From positions 340,965 to 404,964 of the forward strand of contig NZ_JAFIQU010000004.1 of assembly GCF_017355985.1 (NCBI RefSeq): a stretch of 64,000 nt of DNA. The letters are read 5' to 3'. This DNA is from Arenibaculum pallidiluteum. Lineage in GTDB: Bacteria > Pseudomonadota > Alphaproteobacteria > Azospirillales > Azospirillaceae. The position numbers and the translations under genes are program-made. This document shows, in pieces, positions 21,320 to 30,048 of this stretch. A model generated the notes under the pieces. The model saw only the letters and a program-made list of their open reading frames with translations. It was not told the DNA's origin and made no database searches. Position 1 is the stretch's first letter. Each line of letters starts with the position of its first letter.

Positions 21320-23698
21320 ATGAAATGGATGCGGCGCCTGGGGATCGGCCTGGCCGTGCTGGCGGTGGTGGCCGTCGCCGGCGTCGCGGGGGGCTGGCTG
21401 TGGCTTCGCACCGGGCTGCCGCCCCTCTCCGGCCGCTGGACGATCGCGGGCCTCTCGGCGCAGGTCGAGATCATCCGCGATGCCGAGGCCGTGCCCCACA
21501 TCTTCGCGGAGACCGAGCAGGACGCCTATTTCGCCCTGGGATGGCTGCACGCCCAGGACCGGCTCTGGCAGATGGAGATGCAGCGGCGCCTCGGCGCCGG
21601 CCGCCTTGCCGAGGTGATCGGCGCCCCCGGCCTGCGGCCGGACCGGATGATGCGCACGCTTGGTCTCTACCGGCGGGCCGAGGCGAGCCTAGAAGCCCTG
21701 TCGCCGGATTTCCGCCGGGCGCTGGACTCCTATGCTGCCGGTGTGAACGCCTGGCTCGCGGCGCGCGGCGGACCGCTGCCGGTCGAGTTCCAGCTCCTGC
21801 GCATCACGCCGGAGCCCTGGCGGCCGGCCGACAGCCTCGTCTGGGGCAAGCTGATGGCGCTGCAGCTCGGCGCCAACATGCGGCGCGAGCTCCTCAACGC
21901 CCGCATGGCGCGCGAGCTGACCGTCGAGCAGGTCCGCGATCTCGACCCGGACGCGCCGCGGGACTGGCCCACCACCCTCGCGGCCGCGCTCGACGGGATC
22001 GACTTCGCCGCCTTCACTCTGGACGGCATGCCTTCGCTCGGTCCGTCCACGGCCTCGAACGAATGGGTCCTGGCCGGCAGCCAGACCGCGACCGGCAAGC
22101 CGATCCTGGCCAATGATCCCCATCTCGGGCTCGGGGCGCCGGTGCTCTGGTACCTGGCCCGGATCGAGGCGCCCGGGCTGAGCCTCACCGGCGGCACGGT
22201 GCCGGGCGCACCGCTCCACCTGCTCGGCCACAACGGCAAGGCGGCCTGGGGCCTGACCACGACGGGCGGCGATGTCCAGGACCTGTTCGTCGAGCGGCTG
22301 GACCCGGGCGATCCCGGCCGCTACCTGACGCCCACGGGATCCGAGCCCTTCGCGACGCGCACCGAGACGATCCGGCTCGCCGATGGCTCGGAGGAGACGC
22401 TGACGGTCCGGGAGACCCGCCATGGGCCCGTGGTCTCCGACCTGGACATTGCAGCTGACCCGCCGCCGCCGGAGGGACACGTCCTGGCGCTCGCCTGGAC
22501 CGGCCTCTCCGAGCGGGACACGACGGCCGAGGCGATCTTCCGCCTGAACCGCGCGGGCTCCTGGGACGCCTTCCGGGACGCGCTGCGCATCTTCCAGGCG
22601 CCGCAGCAGAACTTCGCCTATGCGGATGCCGGCGGGACCATCGGCTTCGTGGCGGCGGGGACCGTCCCGGTCCGGCGCGCTGGGGATGGAACCGCGCCGG
22701 TGCCGGGATGGACCGGTGAGTTCGACTGGACCGGAACGATCCCGTTCGATGCGCTGCCCCAGGGCGTCAACCCGCCCTCAGGGAGCTTCGTGAACGCGAA
22801 CAACCGCGTGGTCGGCCCCGGCTACCCGCACCTGATCGCCCGGGAGTGGGACGACGGCTGGCGCGCGGCCCGGATCGAGCAGGTCCTCGGGGCCGGGCGG
22901 AACCACGCGCTTGCCGATTCCGAACGCCTGCTGGCGGACACCCTCAGCCTCCCGGCGCTGCTGCTGCAGCCGCTGCTGACGCGCACCGCGCCGCGATCGG
23001 ACCGGGCCGCGCGCGCGCTCGCGCTGCTGCGCGACTGGGACGGGCGCATGGACCGCAACCGGCCGGAGCCGCTGATCTTCGACTGGTGGCTGCGCGAGCT
23101 GAACCGCGCGCTGTACGCGGACGAGACCGGCGAGCTGTTCGGCGCCCTTTGGCAGCTCAGGCCGTCCGCCGTGGCCCGCATGCTGACCGAACGTCAGGGC
23201 TGGTGCGACGACCAGCGGTCGGTGGGCACGGTGGAGACCTGCGCGGCGATTCTCTCGGCGTCGCTGGAGACGACCCTCGACGCGCTCGCCGCGCGCCATG
23301 GGCCGAACCTCGCCGCCTGGCGCTGGGGCCTCGAGCATCGCGCCGCGCTGGAGAACCAGGTCCTTGCGCGGGTGCCGGTGCTGGGCCGGCTGTACGACAT
23401 CGGCGTCGAGACCGACGGCGGGAACTTCACCGTGAACCGCGGCGCCTTCGTGCTCCGCGACGAGGCCGCCCCCTTCGCACATACCCATGGCGCCGGCTAC
23501 CGGGCCGTGTACGATCTCGCCGATCTGTCCCGCTCGCTGTTCGTGATCGCGACGGGCCAGTCCGGCAACCCGCTCTCGCCGCACTACGCCGATTTCGTCG
23601 GCCGCTGGGCGGCCGGACGGCACGTCACGATCGCGGGATCGCGGGAAGCGCTCGCGGCACGCGGCCAACGCACCCTCCTGATCCCCGAGGCACCATGA
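21320..23698 (+). CDS. Penicillin acylase family (Ntn) amidohydrolase
   Basis: 792 residues. N-terminal anchor or signal (about 7-30). The alpha-chain region carries RDAEAVPHIFAET and AYFALGWLHAQDRLWQME. The autocatalytic cleavage site precedes Ser246 in STASNEWVLAGS, which becomes the N-terminal nucleophile of the beta chain; NDPHLGL follows. The family cleaves amide bonds of beta-lactams, acyl-homoserine lactones or related compounds in the periplasm. The true substrate is not deducible. Its stop overlaps the threonine dehydratase start (ATGA), an unusual pairing of an exported acylase with a cytoplasmic amino-acid lyase. Confidence 0.9.
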   Translation: MKWMRRLGIGLAVLAVVAVAGVAGGWLWLRTGLPPLSGRWTIAGLSAQVEIIRDAEAVPHIFAETEQDAYFALGWLHAQDRLWQMEMQRRLGAGRLAEVIGAPGLRPDRMMRTLGLYRRAEASLEALSPDFRRALDSYAAGVNAWLAARGGPLPVEFQLLRITPEPWRPADSLVWGKLMALQLGANMRRELLNARMARELTVEQVRDLDPDAPRDWPTTLAAALDGIDFAAFTLDGMPSLGPSTASNEWVLAGSQTATGKPILANDPHLGLGAPVLWYLARIEAPGLSLTGGTVPGAPLHLLGHNGKAAWGLTTTGGDVQDLFVERLDPGDPGRYLTPTGSEPFATRTETIRLADGSEETLTVRETRHGPVVSDLDIAADPPPPEGHVLALAWTGLSERDTTAEAIFRLNRAGSWDAFRDALRIFQAPQQNFAYADAGGTIGFVAAGTVPVRRAGDGTAPVPGWTGEFDWTGTIPFDALPQGVNPPSGSFVNANNRVVGPGYPHLIAREWDDGWRAARIEQVLGAGRNHALADSERLLADTLSLPALLLQPLLTRTAPRSDRAARALALLRDWDGRMDRNRPEPLIFDWWLRELNRALYADETGELFGALWQLRPSAVARMLTERQGWCDDQRSVGTVETCAAILSASLETTLDALAARHGPNLAAWRWGLEHRAALENQVLARVPVLGRLYDIGVETDGGNFTVNRGAFVLRDEAAPFAHTHGAGYRAVYDLADLSRSLFVIATGQSGNPLSPHYADFVGRWAAGRHVTIAGSREALAARGQRTLLIPEAP

Positions 23699-24909
23699 CC
23701 GTCACCATCGAAACGATCCGCGCGGCGCAGGAGACGCTGCGGGGCGAGCTGACGGTGACGCCCACGATCCGCGCGGACCGGCTGTCGGCGGCGCTCGGAA
23801 CCAGCCTCCACCTGAAGCTCGAGAACCTCCAGCAGACCGGGAGCTTCAAGGAGCGCGGCGCGCTGGTGAAGCTGCGGAGCCTCACGCCGGCCGAGGCCTC
23901 GGCCGGCGTGATTGCCATGTCCGCCGGGAACCACGCCCAGGGCGTCGCATGCCACGCGGGACGCCTCGGCATCCCGGCGACCATCGTGATGCCTGCGCGA
24001 ACGCCCTTCACCAAGGTCGAGCGCACGGAATCCTATGGCGCGCGGGTCGTGCTGCACGGCGAGAGCCTGAGCGAGGCCGAGGCCCACGCCCACGAGCTGG
24101 CGGCCCGGCACGGGCTGACCTTCGTGCATCCCTACGACGATCCCCTGGTCGTCGCGGGCCAGGGCACCTGCGGCCTCGAGCTGATGGAGGCGGTGCCCGG
24201 CCTGGAGATCCTGGTGGTGCCCTGCGGCGGCGGCGGGCTGCTCGCCGGCATCGCGCTGGCGGCCAAGGCGCTGAATCCCGGCATCGTGGTCTATGGCGTT
24301 GAATCGGCGCTGTACCCGTCCATGCGCCAGGTGCTTGCGGGCGAGCCCGTGGCCTGCCGGGGGGCTACGCTCGCCGAGGGCATTGCGGTGAAGGCCCCGG
24401 GCATGCTGACGCGCGAGATCATCCGCGAGACCGTGGCCGAGATCCTGCTGGTCGACGAGGCGGCCATCGAGCGCTCCGTCTTCGCCCTGATGACCGAGCA
24501 GAAGCTGGTTGCCGAAGGCGCCGGCGCCGCCGGGGTCGCGGCGATCATGGCCGATCCCGCGCGCTTCTCCGGCCGCCGCGTCGGCACGGTCCTGTGCGGC
24601 GGGAACATCGATGCGCGCCTGCTGGCCTCGGTGCTGATGCGTGGGCTCGTGCGCGAGCAGCGCATGGTGCGCCTCAGGATCGAGATCGACGACGCGCCAG
24701 GCACCCTCGGCACGGTCGCGCGCCTGATCGGCGAGGCCGGCGGCAACATCGTCGAGGTCTATCACCGCCGACTCTTCTACGACGTTCCCGTGAAGATGGC
24801 CGAGATCGACGTGGTGCTGGAGACGCGCGGCCCGCTGCATGTCGAGCAGATCCGCGCCCGCCTGCAGGAGGTCGGATTCACTGCCGTGCTGATGGGCGAG
24901 GTGAGCTGA
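23695..24909 (+). CDS. ilvA: Threonine ammonia-lyase with C-terminal ACT domain
   Basis: 404 residues. The PLP domain (1-320) has the lysine in QTGSFKERGA, SAGNHAQGVA and the phosphate loop CGGGGLLAG. An ACT domain (about 328-404) begins MVRLRIEIDDAPGTLG. The length fits the single-ACT form rather than the longer enteric IlvA. Converts threonine to 2-oxobutyrate for isoleucine synthesis or catabolism. A second, ACT-less relative lies at 52980. The start at 23695 overlaps the acylase stop. Confidence 0.9.
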   Translation: MTVTIETIRAAQETLRGELTVTPTIRADRLSAALGTSLHLKLENLQQTGSFKERGALVKLRSLTPAEASAGVIAMSAGNHAQGVACHAGRLGIPATIVMPARTPFTKVERTESYGARVVLHGESLSEAEAHAHELAARHGLTFVHPYDDPLVVAGQGTCGLELMEAVPGLEILVVPCGGGGLLAGIALAAKALNPGIVVYGVESALYPSMRQVLAGEPVACRGATLAEGIAVKAPGMLTREIIRETVAEILLVDEAAIERSVFALMTEQKLVAEGAGAAGVAAIMADPARFSGRRVGTVLCGGNIDARLLASVLMRGLVREQRMVRLRIEIDDAPGTLGTVARLIGEAGGNIVEVYHRRLFYDVPVKMAEIDVVLETRGPLHVEQIRARLQEVGFTAVLMGEVS

Positions 24910-24947
24910 GCCCGGCCCGCGGCGTCCTGGTGAACTGCGCCCCGCCC

Positions 24948-25424
24948 TCAGGCCAGATTGGCGTAGCGGCCCGCGTGGTAGACCAGCGGCCGCCCGACGG
25001 GATCCGCGGCGAGGCGGAGGACCCTGCCCACCATGATCAGGTGGTCCCCGCCCTCGTGCACGGCCTCGGTCACGCAGTCGATGGTGGCGACCGTTCCCTT
25101 GATGATCGGCGCCCCGGTCGTCCAGGTCTCGCTGTCGACGCCGTCCCAGCGGTCGGGATGGGGTTGGGAGAAGCGGACCGAGAGGTGCCGCTGGTCCTCG
25201 CGCAGGATGTTCACGGCGAAATGGCCGGCGTCGCGGAACCGCTCGAACCACTGGGATTGGCGGCCAAGGCAGAAAAGGACCAGCGGCGGCTCCAGCGAGA
25301 CCGAGGTCACGGAGTTGACCGTCAGCCCCATGGGCGTGCCGTCCGCGGCCCGGGCGGTCACCACGGCGACGCCGGTCACGAAGCAGCCGAGTGCGGCGCG
25401 GAATTCGCGCGGATCGATCGTCAT
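24948..25424 (-). CDS. Flavin reductase family protein
   Basis: 158 residues. FMN-binding split-barrel: FRAALGCFVTGVAVVTA, the loop GLTVNSVTSVSLEPPLVLFCL, HFAVNIL, and a C-terminal RPLVYHAGRYANL. Such proteins supply reduced flavin to two-component monooxygenases or act as stand-alone NAD(P)H:flavin oxidoreductases. No monooxygenase gene is nearby, so the partner is unknown. It converges with ilvA (38 bases) and diverges from motA. Confidence 0.88.
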   Translation of the reverse strand: MTIDPREFRAALGCFVTGVAVVTARAADGTPMGLTVNSVTSVSLEPPLVLFCLGRQSQWFERFRDAGHFAVNILREDQRHLSVRFSQPHPDRWDGVDSETWTTGAPIIKGTVATIDCVTEAVHEGGDHLIMVGRVLRLAADPVGRPLVYHAGRYANLA

Positions 25425-25502
25425 GCCAGAGCCAGGCGCGCTGCGACGGGGGTCCCTCGGTTACCGCAGCGGCCCAGGCGGCGCAAGCCTTACGTCCTTG
25501 GA

Positions 25503-25518
25503 TTAAAGGCTTCTTAAC
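25503..25518 (+). promoter_or_regulatory. Perfect CtrA-type site upstream of motA
   Basis: TTAA (25503-25506), seven bases, TTAAC (25514-25518): an exact match to the full CtrA consensus TTAA-N7-TTAAC, 48 bases before motA. All eight A/T positions match, which is improbable by chance in DNA this GC-rich. CtrA control of motility is known in several alphaproteobacteria. Confidence 0.75.
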
Positions 25519-25566
25519 AAAATCCTCCCACGCTCCAGCAGGCTCTCCGCTCGACGAAAGATCGAC

Positions 25567-26427
25567 ATGCTCGTCATCATCGGCTCGATCACCGTCGTAC
25601 TCTGCGTGCTCGGCGGCTATGCCGCTATGGGCGGCAAGCTCTATGTCCTGTGGCAGCCTTTCGAGTTCGTAATCATCGCCGGCGCGGCAGCTGGCGCCTA
25701 CATCATCTCGAACCCGAAGGCCGTGCTCGGCCGCACGCCGAAGCTGATCGGTACGGCGATGAAGGGCTCGCGCTATAACAAGGACAGCTATCTCGAGTTG
25801 CTGTCCCTGCTCTACCAGGTCTTCAAGATCGCGAAGACGCGGGGCCTGCTCGCCCTCGAGCAGCACATCGAGAAGCCCGAGGAAAGCACGCTCTTCCAGC
25901 AGTTTCCGAAGTTCTACGGCGACCACCACGCGGTGGTCTTCATGTGCGACTACCTGCGGCTGATGTCGCTGGGGTCGGACAATCCGAACGAGCTCGAGAC
26001 GCTGATGGAAGAGGAGATCGAGACCCACCATCACGAGCAGATGCAGGTCGCCGATGCCGTCCAGACCATGGCCGACGGGATGCCCGCGCTCGGCATCGTC
26101 GCCGCGGTTCTCGGCGTCATCAAGACGATGGGAGCCATCACCGAGCCGCCCGAGGTGCTCGGCAAGCTGATCGGCGGCGCGCTCGTCGGCACCTTCCTGG
26201 GTGTCTGGCTGTCCTACGGCTTCATCGCCCCGATCGCGAGCGCCATGAAGGCCGTGATCAATGCCGAGGCCAAGTATCTCCAGTGCATGAAGGCGGGCCT
26301 GCTCGCCCATCTGCATGGCTACGCCCCGGCCGTCTCGGTGGAGTACGCGCGCAAGGCCCTGCTCTCCGAGGTCCGCCCCACCTTCTATGAGGTGGAAGAG
26401 GCGACCGCCGCGCTCCCGCCGGCCTGA
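25567..26427 (+). CDS. motA: Flagellar motor stator protein MotA
   Basis: 286 residues, the normal length. Four membrane segments: about 2-22, 33-51, 170-190 and 200-222. The cytoplasmic loop has CDYLRLMSLGSDNPNELETLMEEEIETH, quoted in two parts in family alignments, with the charged Arg and Glu that touch FliG. The conserved proline is in DGMPALGIVAAVLG. With MotB it forms the ion-conducting stator. First of a motAB pair 17 bases apart; no other stator genes here. Confidence 0.96.
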   Translation: MLVIIGSITVVLCVLGGYAAMGGKLYVLWQPFEFVIIAGAAAGAYIISNPKAVLGRTPKLIGTAMKGSRYNKDSYLELLSLLYQVFKIAKTRGLLALEQHIEKPEESTLFQQFPKFYGDHHAVVFMCDYLRLMSLGSDNPNELETLMEEEIETHHHEQMQVADAVQTMADGMPALGIVAAVLGVIKTMGAITEPPEVLGKLIGGALVGTFLGVWLSYGFIAPIASAMKAVINAEAKYLQCMKAGLLAHLHGYAPAVSVEYARKALLSEVRPTFYEVEEATAALPPA

Positions 26428-26444
26428 CCGGCTGGACACGTGCC

Positions 26445-27503
26445 ATGGCACCAACCCCGGCCGGGCAGAACCAGCCCATCATCATCAAGCGCAAGAAGAA
26501 GGGCGGCCACGCCGCCCATCACGGCGGCGCGTGGAAGGTCGCCTATGCCGACTTCGTGACGGCCATGATGGCCTTCTTCCTGCTGCTCTGGCTGCTGAAC
26601 GTGACGACGGCCGAGCAGCGCCGTGGCATCGCCGACTATTTCAGCCCGGCCAGTGTGGCCCGCAGCACGAGCGGCAGCGGCGGCGTCCTGGGAGGCCTGA
26701 CGATCACGGTACCGGGCGCCATGATCTCGCCGGGCTCGCCGATTGCGATCGATACGCCGATGCAGACCCGCCCGGGCGAGGATTCGCCGAAGCCCAGCAA
26801 GTCGGAGGAGGAGAACGACTTCCCGCAATCGGGCAAGGCCGAGCGGCAGAGCCCGGACGAGAGGCAGGTCGCCGAGGCCTTGGCCCGCCAGGAGGCCCAG
26901 CAGTTCGCCGAGGCCGAGCGCAAGCTCTTCGAGACCATCGGCGGCATCCCGGAACTCGCCCATCTCGCCAAGAACCTCGTGATCGACCAGACGCCCGAGG
27001 GGCTGCGCATCCAGATCGTCGACGAGGCGAACTACAGCATGTTCCCGCTGGGCAGGTCCGACATGTTCCCGCAGACCCGCCAGCTCATGGAGCAGGTCGC
27101 AAAGGTCGTCGGCAGTCTGCCCAACCGGTTGAGCATCACCGGCCATACGGATTCGACGCCCTTCGCGACGGGGGGAGGCACCTACGGCAATTGGGAACTC
27201 TCGACGGACCGCGCGAACGCGTCCCGGCGCGCCCTGATCCAGGCGGGCATCCCCGAGGACCGGATCTCCACTGTGGTCGGACGGGCCGACCGCGACCATC
27301 TGGTGGCCGACCAGCCCAACTCACCGCGGAACCGGCGCATCGGCATCGTCCTGCTGCGCGAGCGGCCACCCTCGCTTCCCCTGCCCGCCGCCGGACCCGC
27401 CGCTGCCGCACCGCCGAAAGGGCCCGCTGCGTCGCCCGCCCCTGCGCCCGCCCCTGTACCCGGCCGTGCGCCCGCGACGACGTCTCCTGCCCCTCGCGGC
27501 TGA
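26445..27503 (+). CDS. motB: Flagellar motor stator protein MotB
   Basis: 352 residues. One membrane helix (about 33-53) with the proton-binding Asp36 in VAYADFVTAMMAFF. A Pro/Ser/Glu-rich linker follows, then the OmpA-like peptidoglycan-binding domain (about 175-300) with ITGHTDSTPF and NRRIGIVLL. The Ala/Pro-rich tail (about 305-352) is longer than in enteric MotB and low in complexity. It anchors the stator to the cell wall. The absence of polar residues next to Asp36 fits proton coupling. Confidence 0.95.
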   Translation: MAPTPAGQNQPIIIKRKKKGGHAAHHGGAWKVAYADFVTAMMAFFLLLWLLNVTTAEQRRGIADYFSPASVARSTSGSGGVLGGLTITVPGAMISPGSPIAIDTPMQTRPGEDSPKPSKSEEENDFPQSGKAERQSPDERQVAEALARQEAQQFAEAERKLFETIGGIPELAHLAKNLVIDQTPEGLRIQIVDEANYSMFPLGRSDMFPQTRQLMEQVAKVVGSLPNRLSITGHTDSTPFATGGGTYGNWELSTDRANASRRALIQAGIPEDRISTVVGRADRDHLVADQPNSPRNRRIGIVLLRERPPSLPLPAAGPAAAAPPKGPAASPAPAPAPVPGRAPATTSPAPRG

Positions 27504-27602
27504 CCGCCTTTCGCGATGCGGCAACCCTCCGCAAGTTCTGGCCTTGTCCTGCAATTCCTGTTCATACTGGACGCCACCGGGTAACCCTCCTCAGGACACT
27601 GC

Positions 27603-29060
27603 GTGACCCCTCGAGACGACAAGGCCTCGGATATCCTCGAAGGCTACGACCCAGGCGGCTTCTACTGCGAGCTCCTGGGGCTCCCGGAACACCCGGCGGA
27701 ACACGCCGCCGAGATACGCGCAAGACTGGGGACGCTCGACTTCGCGGAACTGCGGCGCCGCGCGAAGGAGGCCGAGCGCGAGCTCTACAACCTCGGCATC
27801 ACCTTCCTGGTCTATTCCGACAAGGAGGCCGTCGACAGGATCCTGCCCTTCGACGTGATCCCGAGGGTGATCTCCGCATCCGAATGGGAGCGGCTCGATG
27901 CCGGCGTCGTGCAGCGGGTCACCGCGCTGAACCTTTTCCTGCACGACGTCTATCATGACCAGAAGATCCTGAAGGACGGCGTCGTCCCGCCCGAACTCGT
28001 CCTCGGCAACGCCAACTACCGGCCGCAGATGCAGGGTCTCGACGTGCCGCTGGACACCTACGTCCACATCTGCGGCATCGACCTCGTGCGCGACGGCGAT
28101 GGCACGTTCCGCGTCCTCGAGGACAATGCGCGCGTGCCCTCTGGCGTCAGCTACGTGATCGAGAACCGCCACATGATGCAGCGGGCCTTCTCGGATCTGC
28201 TGGCGGACATCCCGATCCGCCCCGTGGACGGCTATGGCCAGAAGCTGCTGGAGGCGATGTACGAGATCGCCCCGGCGGCGCCCGGCGAGCCCCAGGTCGT
28301 GCTGCTTTCGCCCGGGGCTTACAATTCGGCCTATTTCGAGCACATCTTCCTGGCGCGCGAGATGGGCGTGCCGCTCGTCGAAGGGCACGACCTCGTCGTC
28401 CAGGACGACCGGGTCTGGATGAAGACCATCAATGGGCTCTCCCGCGTCGATGCGATCTACCGGCGCGTCGGCGACGATTTCCTCGACCCGCGCGCCTTCA
28501 ACCCCGACAGCCTGCTGGGCGTGCCCGGTATCCTGGAGGTCTACCGCAAGGGCCGCGTTGCGCTGGCCAACGCGATCGGCACGGGGGTCGCCGACGACAA
28601 GGCGGTCTATGCCTACGTTCCGCGCATGATCAAGTACTACCTGGGCGAGGACGCGATCATTCCCAACGTCGAGACCCACATCTGCCGCGAAGGCGAGGGT
28701 CTGCGCTACACGCTCGACAACCTCGACAAGCTCGTGGTGAAGCCGGTCGGCGAGGCCGGCGGCTACGGCATCACCATCGGGCCGCGGGCCACCAAGGCCG
28801 AGCTCGACGAGTGCCGCGCCAAGCTCGAGGCGGATCCCGCCAACTACATCAGCCAGCCCATGGTGCCGCTCTCGGTCTGTCCCACCGTGGTCGACCACGG
28901 CATCGAGCCGCGGCATGTCGACCTGCGGCCCTTCGCGATCACCGGCCGCAAGACCTGGGTACTGCCCGGCGGGCTGACCCGCGTCGCCCTGCGCAAGGGC
29001 ACGCTGATCGTCAACTCCTCGCAGGGAGGCGGGTCCAAAGACACCTGGGTGCTCGCTTGA
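27603..29060 (+). CDS. Circularly permuted ATP-grasp protein (DUF404/DUF407 type)
   Basis: 485 residues. N-terminal segment YDPGGFYCELLG, then RRRAKEAERELYNLGITF, the central FRVLEDNARVPSGVSYV and the ATP-site VVKPVGEAGGYGITIGP, as in the circularly permuted ATP-grasp family predicted to make amide or peptide bonds. Usually paired with alpha-E proteins, as here. Substrate unknown. The GTG start at 27603 has AGGA upstream. Its stop overlaps the next start (TTGA). The transglutaminase-like and peptidase genes often found with this pair are missing. Confidence 0.88.
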   Translation: MTPRDDKASDILEGYDPGGFYCELLGLPEHPAEHAAEIRARLGTLDFAELRRRAKEAERELYNLGITFLVYSDKEAVDRILPFDVIPRVISASEWERLDAGVVQRVTALNLFLHDVYHDQKILKDGVVPPELVLGNANYRPQMQGLDVPLDTYVHICGIDLVRDGDGTFRVLEDNARVPSGVSYVIENRHMMQRAFSDLLADIPIRPVDGYGQKLLEAMYEIAPAAPGEPQVVLLSPGAYNSAYFEHIFLAREMGVPLVEGHDLVVQDDRVWMKTINGLSRVDAIYRRVGDDFLDPRAFNPDSLLGVPGILEVYRKGRVALANAIGTGVADDKAVYAYVPRMIKYYLGEDAIIPNVETHICREGEGLRYTLDNLDKLVVKPVGEAGGYGITIGPRATKAELDECRAKLEADPANYISQPMVPLSVCPTVVDHGIEPRHVDLRPFAITGRKTWVLPGGLTRVALRKGTLIVNSSQGGGSKDTWVLA

Positions 29061-30043
29061 CGACGCTCCTCGCCCGCTACGCCGACTGCATCTTCTGGCT
29101 CGCCCGGTACATGGAGCGCGCCGAGAATCTGGCGCGCCTGCTGGACGTGCACGAGACCTTCTCGCGCGATCACCGGGGCCGCCTGGACTATTCGGCCCTG
29201 ATCCGCATCAACGCCGACGAGGCGACGTTCGCCGCCCGGGGCGTGCGGCCCAGCGCCGAGAACGTGATCGCGTTCTACGTGACCGATGCCAGCAACCCGA
29301 ATTCGATCATCTCGTCCGTCCGCGCCGCGCGGGAGAACGCGCGCATCCTGCGCCCGCTGATCTCGACGGAGATGTGGTCCCAGATCAACGTGTTCTACAA
29401 CCGCCTGCTGGCGCTGGAACCGCGCGAGGCGACGCGCACGAACCTCGCCCGCTTCTGCAATGGCATCAAGGAGAGCTGCCAGACGCATGCCGGCGTGGTC
29501 GAGGGAACCTATTACAGGGACCAGGGCTGGTACTTCTACCATCTCGGCAAGACCATCGAGCGGGCGGACCAGACGACGCGCCTCCTCGACATCAAGTATC
29601 ATGCCCTTGCCGCCGCCGAGGACGGCGCCGGCTCGGCCCAGGATCTCGGGCAATGGCATGCGCTGCTTCGCTCGGTCGCCGGGTACCACGCCTTCAGACG
29701 GGTGCATCCGCGCGGGATGACGCCCGCGCTGGTGGCCGGCTTCATCCTGCTGGACCAGAGCTTCCCGCGCTCCCTGCACACCTGCGCGCGCCAGGTGGAC
29801 GGCCTTCTGAACGGGCTGCGCTCCCGCTACGGGCTGCGTGGGGGCAGCGGCGCTCTGGAGCGCCTTGACGAGATCCGGGCCGTGCTCGGCTCCTCCACCG
29901 CCGACGCGCTGGTCGCGCGCGGGCTGCACAGCTTCCTGGACTGGGTGCAGTTGCGGCTGATCGACGTCACCCGCGAGATCGGCACCGATTTCTTCGGCTA
30001 TGCGGCACCCGCGGTGGCGTCGCAGACGCAGATGCAGGGGTGA
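29057..30043 (+). CDS. Alpha-E domain protein (DUF403)
   Basis: 328 residues, all-helical. N-terminus LLARYADCIFWLARYMERAENLARLLDV quoted in parts is the family hallmark; ARENARILRPLIS and GWYFYHLGKTIERADQTTRLLD follow. The Glu-rich helices give the family its name. Partner of the ATP-grasp protein in a predicted amide-forming system. The start is taken as TTG 29057 (TTGA overlap with the previous stop) because the hallmark begins there; the next ATG (29111) would cut into the domain. Confidence 0.88.
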   Translation: MTTLLARYADCIFWLARYMERAENLARLLDVHETFSRDHRGRLDYSALIRINADEATFAARGVRPSAENVIAFYVTDASNPNSIISSVRAARENARILRPLISTEMWSQINVFYNRLLALEPREATRTNLARFCNGIKESCQTHAGVVEGTYYRDQGWYFYHLGKTIERADQTTRLLDIKYHALAAAEDGAGSAQDLGQWHALLRSVAGYHAFRRVHPRGMTPALVAGFILLDQSFPRSLHTCARQVDGLLNGLRSRYGLRGGSGALERLDEIRAVLGSSTADALVARGLHSFLDWVQLRLIDVTREIGTDFFGYAAPAVASQTQMQG

Positions 30044-30048
30044 TCGCC

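Noticed and set aside
25425..25566. Sigma-28 or sigma-54 flagellar promoter before motA
   Set aside because: No TAAA-N15-GCCGATAA or TGGC-N8-TTGC pattern found; only the CtrA-type site stands out.
23584..26454. Long minus-strand frame across the acylase, ilvA and motA regions
   Set aside because: Crosses several real genes on the other strand and lacks any domain.
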